64,000 bases of DNA, taken from contig JAQGDQ010000833.1 in NCBI GenBank assembly GCA_030141605.1, forward strand, positions 1-64,000. The letters are read 5' to 3'. The DNA comes from Tubiluchus corallicola. Its lineage: Eukaryota > Priapulida > Priapulimorpha > Priapulimorphida > Tubiluchidae. The notes below the pieces were generated by a model, which had not been told where the DNA came from, ran no database searches, and saw nothing but the letters and a program-made list of their open reading frames with translations. The position numbers were made by a program, and so were the translations under genes. Below, piece by piece: positions 1 to 10,170 of this stretch; the first letter of the stretch is position 1; each line of letters starts with the position of its first letter.

Positions 1-536
1 CTTTCCCTTTAAGTTACCGACACGCTAAGTGACTCGTCTTTCCCTTTAAGTTACCAACACGCTAAGTGACTCGTCTTTCCCTTTAAGTTATCAACACGCT
101 AAGTGACTCGTCTTTCCCTTTAAGTTACCAACACGCTAAGTGACTCGTCTTTCCCTTTAAGTTATCAACACGCTAAGTGACTCGTCTTTCCCTTTAAGTT
201 ATCAACACGCTAAGTGACTCGTCTTTCCCTTTAAGTTACCAACACACTAAGTGACTCGTCTTGCCCTTTGGGTTACCAACACGCGAAGTGACTTGTCTTG
301 CCCTTTGGGTTACCAACAAGCTAAGTGACTTGTCTTTCCCTTTAAGTTACCAACACGCCAAGTGACTCGTCTTCCCCTTTAAGTCACCAACAGGCTAAGT
401 GACTCGTCTTTCCCTTTAAGTTACCAACACGCCAAGTGACTTGTCTTTCCCTTTAAGTTACCAACACGTTAAGTGACTCGTCTTTCCCTTTAAGTTACCA
501 ACACGCCAAGTGACTCGTCTTTCCCTTTAAGTTATT
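1..536. repeat. 37-bp minisatellite
   Basis: About 14.5 head-to-tail copies of a 37-bp unit that starts CTTTCCCTTTAAGTTACC and ends AAGTGACTCGT. Copies differ by a few substitutions. The array is cut by the left window edge, so its true length is unknown. It probably lies in the large second intron of the minus-strand syntaxin-1 gene. Confidence 0.95.
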
Positions 537-1737
537 AGCAAATTCTCTACCATTAGCTTTAAATCACCTTGCGCTTTGTATCAACATGGGAATTAACCGA
601 AGTACGTCCATAATTTCAATCAACCAGGTTGGAAACAAAACTTTTAGACTTGCAAACTCGCTCATTGACTGACTTGTAGGAAATCTCTTTTCACAGGAAG
701 GTTAATACTTCAATGAAACAAGAAGTCGTACAAATGACGTCAGAACAATGCAGGTAGTCATGTTTAAATGTATTTACGTTTTGGCCTGCTTAATTAGAAG
801 ATGGCCAGAGAATAAAGAGCCGAAGCGTAAACACATTTAAACATGACTACCTGACATTTGTAAGTCGTCTCGCGCGAATGAAAGTTTACTTTAAAAGCAG
901 CAAAAATCACAATTTGTTTCTGCGAATTTGTTTACTAGTATGAATATCAAACTTACAGAACGTGTATCAACGTTATCACAATTTGGTTAGCCAGTTACAA
1001 AGGACAAACTTTGGGCTGTCGTAATCGCTGGAGAAAACAATAGCCTAGGGGTCATGACGTCTGCAAGCAAAAGCTTCCAGGTTCAAATCCATGCCGTGTT
1101 CAATTCTTTCACATTCCTATTTTTCAAGTTTGGCTTCTATATTCAATTAGCTGCGTGTTTGTACCATCACTGTTTCTGTGCAAAAATTTAATCAGTGGTT
1201 GTCAATGGCCATAGGTGCCACATGACCTTCGGACGGTGGTCAAACCGAAAACCAGTCCAGCGCTGAATCCAATCACTTCAAAGCAATTTACGTTGTGTGA
1301 ATCAATAGGCAGAGCGGGAATCTTATGAATGAACCACGTGAGCGCACAGGGACACTGAGCTTTCAAATAGATAACTCGCATATTGATTTTCAGTATTAGT
1401 CACTCTTCCCAGTGGATAGAGACTTGGGTTTGTGCAGCCATACCGTTATCCACTTACGGAATTGTATTAAATTTTGGAGCAAGGAAACACAGAAAGCACG
1501 TCCATTTTTCAACATAAATAACCTAAGCACACAAAACAAAAATGACATTCACAAATAAACAGTCAATATCTTTCTAATATAAAATAACAGCTTCATTAAA
1601 AAACTAAAAGCTAAGCATCAAATAATTTCCAAATGTTTCGAACACAACAGCTGGCAGTCATCGTCAGCTGACTAACTTGTGTTACTTAAATTTTATACCT
1701 GGCATTTGGTAACCAAGTTCAGATTTCAACAGCTTGA
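537..1737. other. No gene recognised (intronic)
   Basis: No conserved exon, long open frame or clear repeat was recognised. A short stretch with weak tRNA promoter-like boxes (about 1050-1095) was considered and rejected. Confidence 0.5.
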
Positions 1738-2556
1738 CTAACAGGTGTCCGTTAAGATATCCACCAAACAAGAGGGGGGACAATACAGCTCCCAGTATAA
1801 CCCCGTCAGTAACTGTGACAAACTCGGGATAAGCATTATTTCAAGAGACACAAACGCAGTGTACATATTCAAGATTACTCGAACAAAGATACACATCAAA
1901 CAAGAGGGGGGACAATACAGCTCCCTGTATAACACCATCAGTAACTGTGACAAACTCGGGATAAGCACTATTTCAAGAGACACAAACGCAGTATACATAT
2001 TCAAGATTACTTGAACAAAGATACACATCAAACAAGAGGGTGGACAATAAAGCTGCCTGTATAACCCTGTCAGTAACTGCGACAAACTCGGGATAAGCAC
2101 TATTTCAAGAGACACAAACAGAGTGTACATATTCAAGATTACTCGAACAAAGATACACATCAAAAAAGAGTGGGGACGATACAGCTCCCTGTATAACCCA
2201 GTCAGTAACTGCGACAAACTCGGGATAAGCACTATTTCAAGAGACACAAACACAGTGTACATATTCAAGATTACTCGAACAAAGATACACATCAAAAAAG
2301 AGTGGGGACAATACAGCTCCCTGTATAACCCCGTCAGTAACTGCGACAAACTCGGGATAAGCACTATTTCAAGAGACACAAACGCAGTGTACATATTCAA
2401 GATTACTCGAACAATAATAGCGGGAATTTTTCTTGAAATCAATTTCTTAAAGAACTTACAATAGTGAACTTTGCTAAATGCTTTGGAAGCTTCGAGTGCA
2501 ATAGAATTATGATTCAAGTAATATTTTACTGTTTCCTCTAGAGTAATGGTGCACAT
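1738..2556 (-). pseudogene. LINE reverse-transcriptase fragment with internal 132-bp tandem expansion
   Basis: The minus strand holds an open frame of 272 codons. Its first ~50 residues resemble the start of a non-LTR reverse transcriptase: LEETVKYYLNHN, then EASKAFSKV (compare the usual DASKAFDRV), then KKLISRKIPAIIVRV and LNMYT. After this, a 44-residue segment beginning VRVILNMYT and containing LIPSLSQLLTGLYR is repeated about five times. At DNA level this is a 132-bp tandem repeat (copies start near 1891, 2023 and so on). No catalytic motif after the first block can be seen, so this is a dead LINE fragment turned into a minisatellite. It is unlikely to be a host protein. Confidence 0.75.
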
Positions 2557-3480
2557 ACTAGCTCAGATTTTTTCATTGAAGCCAAACTGTTGAAACGACG
2601 TATATAACAAATTTATCAATAATTAACCGGTCAAAAATTTTGCTGAGTGGAGACGAAAGTGCGGACACTTCAAATAACAACCCGCTGATCAAAGTCATAG
2701 GGTATTTTCTGGCCTTAACTAACACAACCTGGAGCTTACTAAAGACAGTACTACTGAAGCATATGGGCTTTTTGCTAATGGGCTAATCAACGATTCCTCG
2801 CAATTAGGTTGATCTGAAGATGATGAAGATGATGTAATCCTGTTGAACTTGACGCTCAGAGCTCATTTGTCTCGCTTTGTATTCTGCATAAATACGAGGC
2901 ATAACACACCTTATTACCGTCACACGCATCCCGTGCGGATCGTTATGGAGTTGGCTTCAATTTTCTCGCAGATATGCAAGTTTAGTCATGTCGTCTTGGG
3001 TGGCTCAGATGTGTTGTGAATGTTTATAATGCGTCTCAACACAAAAATTCAGTTACTAGAGCACTCTATAACCTTTTTATAAGATGCAGAAAACGAGATA
3101 AATTCATTAGGCATTCAGTGTCAGTAGGTTTCTTTGAAAGGTGAATGGGTAAAAAGAGAGCGGGGGCTTCTTCTGCGTTTGATGAAGCCATGTAGTTTTT
3201 TTCTTCCGGGATAACTAGTGTACGGGCGGTTATGTGGTGAAGTTTGAGAGAGCTAATTCCTCGTCAAATACGAATGCGCTTTAACAAGACACCGGGGGAG
3301 AGCAGAAATGCACGCTCTAAAGATCGAAATGTGAAACATTACAGAAACATTGTACCTTGCAGTGTACAACGTTTCTGTAATGTTTCATGTATTTGCATTT
3401 ACTTTATTTTGTGGACTAGTTCGGAAATAACTAATAGTTTACATTCTTGGTTAAAGTGTTATCCACATTAAATAAAAAAT
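2557..3480. other. No gene recognised (intronic)
   Basis: No exon, element end or tandem array recognised. A short inverted repeat around the sequence GAAACATTACAGAAAC (about 3330-3390) could form a hairpin. Confidence 0.5.
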
Positions 3481-3542
3481 TAATGATGATGATGATGACG
3501 AAGAAGAAGATGATGATGATGATGACGACGATGATGATGATA

Positions 3543-3620
<78 letters not shown>

Positions 3621-3645
3621 GTAATAATAATAGCAATAACAATAA
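3481..3645. repeat. Compound trinucleotide microsatellite (ATG then AAT)
   Basis: About 165 bp of nearly uninterrupted three-base repeats. The left part is mostly ATG/GATGAC, the right part AATAAT. The open frames over it (poly-Met/poly-Ile on plus, poly-Leu/Ser on minus) are by-products of the repeat. Confidence 0.97.
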
Positions 3646-4216
3646 TTTCAATTAATTGACAAAATTAAAAGCATTTCTGTTTTTGTTAAACGTTACATTA
3701 TATTATTTTTTTAAAAAATTATTATTGGGATTAGAAATAGCCGTTTGTGTTATCTATGACTGCTGTCTTAGAAACCTGGAACAGGGAACAAATTTTAGGG
3801 TGTTCCGAAAATCTTCATCGTGTCAATGGACTGCTATGCATATGCCGCAAGCTATCCGAGGCAAGTTACGATGTTACGTTTCAAATTATCGTTCTTAGGA
3901 CGTTGTAAATCGTTTTACAATAAAAAGTCACAAAAAATAAAATGTAAAATTTCACTTGTTTGTGAAACTACAAACAAATAAAAATTCATTGATAAGAAAG
4001 AGCTGAAAACACTTGACAACATCGACTGGCTTCAGGATTAATTAAGTTCCCGAGAGGCACGTGGCTAATAAATCACTTCAAAACTCCATTAAACATGGCA
4101 TTATTTACTAATTAAAAATGATTCATCCATACAACATGTTTAAGTATACACGGCGCATACAGGATCCAAAAGTAAGCTACTTACAATATACAATAGCGGA
4201 AAGACTACAGGAAATG

Positions 4217-4482
4217 TATAAGCTATATTTCAGTGCTGCATTGATTGAAAAATTTGGCTAAAACACTAAACAATTACCAGAAAAGATTAATCGTGATATG
4301 GAATTACGAGAACAAGTTTGTAATCGAACTAGAAAATTTCAAAATTGCCCGTCACTGTCCTCTAGTTTCATTTAATTTGCGAAGGTATTTTAATTGTGTT
4401 TGTGTTGTTAGGTGAAAAATATTTTGAATGAAAAAGGGATGCTGTTAGCCAGTAAGAGCAGTCTCTCAGAATTCAAAATCGC
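4217..4482 (+). pseudogene. Captured VPS37 exon 2 fragment with upstream intron
   Basis: This stretch is a diverged copy, in the opposite orientation, of about 36,265-36,530 in the VPS37 gene. It carries part of a hAT-like element, the element end (GCCCGTCACTG), the next ~50 bp of VPS37 intron 1 with its TTGTTAG acceptor, and the first ~24 codons of exon 2 (NILNEKGMLLAS is readable; Asn-Ser has become Lys-Ser). Homology stops at CAGAATT near 4481. It then continues with a second copy of the same element end (TTCAAAATCGCCCATCAC). It is not a functional exon here: it is short and lies antisense to the syntaxin-1 intron that probably contains it. Confidence 0.85.
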
Positions 4483-4984
4483 CCATCACGACTTCAAACT
4501 ACAAAATTAACATTCCTGCAAATAGTAATTTCATAACAGACTAGAAGATCTGTGAGCAAATTTCGGTTTGCATCTTTTTGAGATAGCTTTAGATTTGAAC
4601 AAGTTCAGGTTAACCACTGTCAAATAATTTTTTCGTACCACCCCTGCTCAATAAGTTAGAAAAGAAATATTTTATCTTTCCTAAACTGCAGAGTATGTAT
4701 ATCTGCATAACTAAAGGCAAACGCCATTAGCACGCTAATGTTTACTTGAACATGTAATAATAATTCGTGCACCATTTATTACTGCAAATACTGCAGACAC
4801 TGGTTTTTATTACAATGCAGAATGGAGCTACAGACATTCAGCTGTAAATGATAAAGCCAGTGGGTAGGCAAAGTACAAAATGAAGCCATTGAGTAAGCAT
4901 GAGTCAGACGGATGAGACACGTGTTGCGCAATTTTAGACCACATACATTATGTTCAATTTCATATTATCTCATTACAGCTTAAA

Positions 4985-5150
4985 GTAGGACTCCATGTAC
5001 GCGTAATGCGTAATGCGTGATCTGTAATGCGTATTTGGATGATAGCGAGTGAATACGGATCACGCATCACGCATTACAGAGTACGCATTACCTAAACATG
5101 GAAACAGTTACAGGTGTTAAAAAATAAAGTACTGTACACGCATTACGATC
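4985..5150. repeat. Imperfect inverted repeat of GTAATGCG/CGCATTAC blocks
   Basis: Repeated GTAATGCGT blocks on the left are mirrored by ACGCATTAC and ATCACGCAT blocks on the right, so the region could fold into a long hairpin. A related copy is at about 20,585-20,760. Probably a foldback or MITE-type element; class unknown. Confidence 0.6.
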
Positions 5151-5243
5151 TAGTGGCACGAATGTGAATATGTGTTTGTGTGGTAATAATTCTTTCACGT
5201 AAGTCACTCTTGAAAAAATAGTTTCCTTTCAATATTTATAAAA

Positions 5244-5560
5244 GTAGATTGTTTTGACCTACACTTTAAGATTAGGTCCGGTTTTACTTTAATATCTCTT
5301 CTTTTTCCCTTACGCACGCACGCATGTAAAGAGTAGATTGTTTTGACCTACACTTTAAGGTTAGGTCCGGTTTTACTTTAATATCTCTTCTTTTTCCCTT
5401 ACGCACGCACGCATGTAAAGAGTAGATTGTTTTGACCTACACTTTAAGATTAGGTCCGGTTTTGCTTTAATATCTCTTCTTTTTCCCTTACGCACGCACG
5501 CATGTAGAGTAGATTGTTTTGACCTATAGTTTAACAGTGGATCTGGTTTTGCTTTAACAA
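5244..5560. repeat. 88-bp minisatellite, about 3.5 copies
   Basis: Unit begins AGTAGATTGTTTTGACCTAC, at 5244, 5332, 5421 and 5508. Each unit ends with a short ACGCACGC tract. A single related unit occurs at about 12,375-12,430, so the array arose from an interspersed repeat. Confidence 0.9.
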
Positions 5561-6653
5561 TATCACGGTGTGGTCTGCTAGTTAAACTTGTGACTTTCTA
5601 TTAACGCGAATTTAATTCTCTCTGACAAGATTAGTTTTAATGCATAAAATGTTTTTATGATAAAGAACGTACGTAGCTGAGGTGCTGGGTTATTCAAATC
5701 TATAACTTTAGAGTACCACAGAGATTCGAATTAAAAAAACACGTTCGAATTGAATGTACGAGACAAAAAACTTGTGTTTTTCAACTTCTACGTTCTGCTA
5801 TATCCTCTATTGCGGATGTATTCTGATCGTTCACATAAATATTTTGCAACCTATTACGTTTACTATACAATCAAGGAACTTCCAAACTCAGTCATTCTCT
5901 CTAGCGACCTTTTTTCACTCTAGCAAAATGGCTGGCGAGAAATTTCGCTCAAATTTACTATATGAAACTATTAACTCGTCGGTGATCGTTTCTACGTGTC
6001 TCAATAATACAGTTAAAACATTGCTTGCAGGCACCAATGATCAATAAGGCGTACATAATTCATAAGAGCAGGGGCATATATTCATTGATTCTTACACTCA
6101 TTGGTGTACAGTCTGCAAGCAGGAAAACTGATACGGAGAAACTAACGCGGTCGTAATAGCCTGCCTACAATGACCACAGAGGTGCGCCGATTTGCTCGAA
6201 ATCTCATTGGTAACCATAGATATGGATACAAACAAGACCACAGTGAGCCGGGCGTGAGTAAACAATGCAGAGGCGGATTAGCTGTTTGATGTCAGACTAA
6301 GCATACGCCCCCATTTGTAACAATAATTATTACACTCGGGTAACATTAATTTCACGTTGGCAAAATTAATGACTGTTTGCTTTACATGCAGGGAAGCAAT
6401 GAGTATTACATGAAAAATGTGAATGGTATGCCGCTACATACCAGCAATGCAACTGCAAAATAACTTTGATAGAGTAACCATACTTTTAGGTACTAAAAAT
6501 TTATATAAGTTATTCGTAAAAAATGGTATCATAGTTTAAAAAAATTGATTTAATTTGCCGTAATGCACAACTGAGTTCTAGAATGCCATGGATAAAACAA
6601 GTATGTACAAAAGGTAGTTACCCAAACTGATGCTAAAGCTGTGTAATATTTAC

Positions 6654-7032
6654 TATGGGTGAGCATTCTCTACTAGAAAGCAAATTCGAATCGAACCGAA
6701 TTTGTGGCTTTCGGATCGAACCAAACTTCAGTATTTCGCATTTGAATTGGTACTCGAAGGTTTTCGAACCACCAGTAAAAATCGGCCTTACAAAGATCAC
6801 GCATATTAATCGATTTTCTTCTGCAGTAAAACCACTAATAATATGTTTAAAAATTGTGCACAGAAATCACGTCCAAATGATGCTAATTGCATGACGTTTC
6901 AAATGTTTTAATGATAAAGAACGTATCTGGTTGAAGTGCTGAATTATTCGAATCTATAGTTTCAAGACCAAATCGAATTCGAACTGAAGAAACTCGTTCG
7001 AATCGAACTCGAACGTTCGATGCTCACCCCTA
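6654..7032. mobile_element. hAT-type MITE, TAGGGGTGAGCA family, with 8-bp target duplication
   Basis: A 379-bp element with ends TATGGGTGAGCA and TGCTCACCCCTA. It is flanked on both sides by ATATTTAC (6646-6653 and 7033-7040), a perfect 8-bp target site duplication as made by hAT transposases. The inner part is rich in TTCGAA-type palindromes. No transposase is encoded, so it is non-autonomous. Other copies: 25,133, 41,219, 42,871 and 56,248. Confidence 0.92.
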
Positions 7033-7429
7033 ATATTTACTACTCCAATAAGTTTGAGCAGCTTAAACAATTTTGCGAGCATGTAGGTATTAGTCTGCAG
7101 CATCATTTGCATTAGCCCAAGCTTCTAATTGAAAGTAAATTAAACTACAAAACAAACAAAAAATCAATGATGTTTAACTAAACTTAATTAGGTATGATAT
7201 ATGTAGAATAGGTGTGTACACTCAGTAGAGGAAGGAACATGCCATCAAAAGGCTAGAAACCTAGAATGTATTGACTACGAAACTTACGCAAACATTGTAA
7301 TTTAATGACAGGGCTGAAGAATGCGGCAAACTACACAATACAACATCCATTATTAGATCATTAGTATAACCACCGTTGCTACAGCTATTCCACTAATGGA
7401 GGCAGCTATTTATGAATAAAGCCATCGCC

Positions 7430-8090
7430 ACACCATGGAAGTAAATCTGCAGGACGGATCAGAAAACGAGGCATGAAGAAGTTCAAAATTACGCCCATTA
7501 GCTTGTACATAATCTAGGTATCAATAGCGAGTTATCGATAAAAAACCAGACATCACTGTATGAAACGACAGTAAACCAGACAATGTACCATATCAAACTT
7601 TGGAAGTAAATCTACAGGACTGTGATCAGAAAAGGAAGCATGAAGAAGTTTAAAATTACACCCATTAGCTTATACATAATCTAGATATCAATAGTGAATT
7701 CTCGAAAAAAAAACAGACACCACGGTATAAAACGACAGTAAGCCAGAGGATGCACCGTATCAAACATTGGGAGTAAATCTACAGGACTGTCATCAAAAAA
7801 GGAGGCAAGTTGTTTAAAAATACACCTATTAGCTTGTACGTAATACAGGTATCAACAGTGAATTCTCGAAAAAAAAACAGACACCACGGTATAAAACGAC
7901 AGTAAACCAGACGATGCACCGTATCAAACCTTGGGAGTAAATCTTCAGGACTGTCATCAAAAAAGGAAGCAAGAAGTTCAAAATTACATTAATAACTTGT
8001 ACAATTATGTATGAATAGTGAATTCTCCGAAAAAGCCCAAGCATCACTGTCATAATGACAGTAAACTAGAGGATGTACGAAATCAAATTG
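7430..8090. repeat. ~165-bp diverged tandem repeat, four copies
   Basis: Units share GTAAATCT..CAGGAC, then a GAAGCA..AAGTT block, then ATTCTCGAAAAAAAAACAGAC and CGACAGTAAACCAGA. The GTAAATCT anchor recurs at 7441, 7606, 7773 and 7936. Copies have drifted by substitutions and small indels. Confidence 0.85.
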
Positions 8091-9640
8091 GAGAACAGCT
8101 CCCCCGAGGCGCCTTCCTGTCAAACAATACTTCAGCTGCAGTCTGAGTTAATTAATTATTTAGACTGATACACCTGCTAAACAAACAAGACTTGGAGTGT
8201 GTACTGTGCACCATTCAACAGAATTAACTAACTCCTGAAAATTTACCATTTGTGAGAAATCAAAAGAATTGGTGTTGTCGAATAGCTGTGCCAGGTATAC
8301 CACAAACACAATTTTGTAATAACGCGGCGAAAGAGCAAGAGGTAAAAAAAGAATAAGACACTCAGTGATAAGTAATTTATTTTGAGATGCAATTATAAAA
8401 TTTATGGAAATATTGAAAAAATATAAAGTCATTATTAATATTTATGACGTGACAACATGCAGATGTCATTAAGTGGCAAAAACCGGAAGTAAAAACCGTG
8501 CTTCCGAGACTGTAAGCACATCCAAATAATTGAGAAAAAACAAAAAAGCGAGGGTTTTAGGAAGTTTAAGAGAAGTGGCGCAAAACAAGGATACAATTAA
8601 CGGATGAAAGAATGTTCAAAAGGAGAGGAAGAGTAGTTTGTGAAGACTTAACTCAATGAGATCAGAAAGCACTCTGGATTCTTCTCAACAAAGAGCACAC
8701 AGGGGCGTATTAACCAATGGGCTAATTAAGCTATAGCCTAGGGCACCAACGTCTGAGGGTCGTCACATTTTAGAAAAAATTCTTATTCTCCATGGAAAAT
8801 GTGCTTATATTTTCACAATGATGTAAACCGCGCATTTTATAACACACCGCAGGCAGTTATTGAGTACAGCTTTTATATAAATGCCACATAACGAACAGGT
8901 GTAAATTATTACACAATAAGTAGTTGCGCACCTTGCTTGAATATAAGCTCTACGCAAATACATGTAATTAATAATGACCATATAGAAACTAAGTTAACAG
9001 TGAAGTAAACCCAGGGAAACTAGGTTTCTAATACACCACAAGAAATTGTTTAATCTTCTCATTACATAAGCAACCGTAAATTCACAATAGAGATTAGCGG
9101 TGTAGCACAACCAACCTAAGGCATCGTAAAATATTGATACACCCCAGAGGACACAAGGTCATGACTGGTGTGCCACACAGAAACAATAGGGATGCCACCT
9201 GTCATCCCGTTCTTTCTGCCACCAACCATTGCAAAACTGATCTTCTGTACCATGCACCGAATCATAACAAAATTCTGACGCTATTAAACAAAACACAGTT
9301 TCCTGAACCCTAAAAATAGATTGGTCAATAAGTTTCGCGACTTCTAAGCAGCATTCGTGAAAAATGTACAGCCATAAGAAAGTGTAGAAGACTGAATTAC
9401 ATCAATCCGTTATTAGTCACCCAGTACTTATAAAAAGCAAGTAATTAAATGAGCTAATGGCAACACGACAGTCAGAACATTTTGGAAAATATTTCAGGAT
9501 CTAGTTATAATGCAGCAGATTATGCTTATCCAACGATACAGTTTACAAACTGTCTCAAATGATGCTGTTTTACTAAGTACACTTAGTACATTGTTCAAGA
9601 GAGAGCTATGGTTAAATCTTAACATGGTTGGCGAAATTTA
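8091..9640. other. No gene recognised (intronic)
   Basis: Long AT-rich stretch within the presumed syntaxin-1 intron 2. I looked on the minus strand for the next syntaxin exon (VEEIR..DKI) and did not see it. Confidence 0.5.
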
Positions 9641-9940
9641 AAAAATGGTGAAATGTCACTGACTCACCTTCCGAGGCAGCACCACTTACTCACCAAAAAA
9701 TGAATTTTTAATCTTATTGACAGGATACAATAATTTATACATTTGCTTAGTTACCTAAGAAACGCCCTGATTACTTTTTCAAACTTTTCACAATGTTATT
9801 TAAACTTGTTTTGAATGATTTACTGTCAAAATGGCTGCACCTGCCGGTCATTGTGGGGGGGGGGGGGTTAAAATTTACAAGTTTTATACAGCATTAATGC
9901 TAGTACAATGTAAGCAAAGGAATTTCCCATGCTTTACGTA
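9640..9940. repeat. Partial copy of a ~650-bp interspersed repeat
   Basis: Shares a CTGACTCACC block, a CTGATTACTTTTTCAAAC block, an AAATGGCTGCACCT block and a CGGTCATTG..GGG block with 32,430-33,115 (same orientation), 16,975-17,245 and, inverted, 18,590-19,215. This copy carries an 11-base G run at about 9,857. Confidence 0.75.
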
Positions 9941-10083
9941 ATTAGCTAATTAACTTATCACACATCTGGTAAACATGGATCAGTCCCATCCCTGGTAATT
10001 AACTTATCAAAAATTCCATGCAGCTAGGTTGAAATCTATTCTAAAGCAAGAACATATAAAAAATGTACATAACTGTTATTCAC

Positions 10084-10170
10084 CTGTTCAAAGAACTCTT
10101 CCATAAACCCTGAAGCATCCACGTTAACGGTGACGTCGTCGGCTCCGACGTCATCTTCCTCACTTTGCGC
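10084..10170 (-). CDS. Syx1A / STX1A: Syntaxin-1 coding exon 2
   Basis: Twenty-nine codons from AQSEEDD to FMEEFFEQ, phase 0 at both ends. As I recall the vertebrate STX1A gene, the exon break after FFEQ is at the same place. Confidence 0.9.

Noticed and set aside
1045-1100. tRNA-like boxes (TAGCCTAGGGG and GGTTCAAATCC)
   Set aside because: No cloverleaf could be drawn around them. At most this is the head of an old SINE.
3447-3659. Open frames of poly-Met/Ile (plus) and poly-Leu/Ser (minus)
   Set aside because: They lie on the ATG/AAT trinucleotide repeat and have no other coding evidence.
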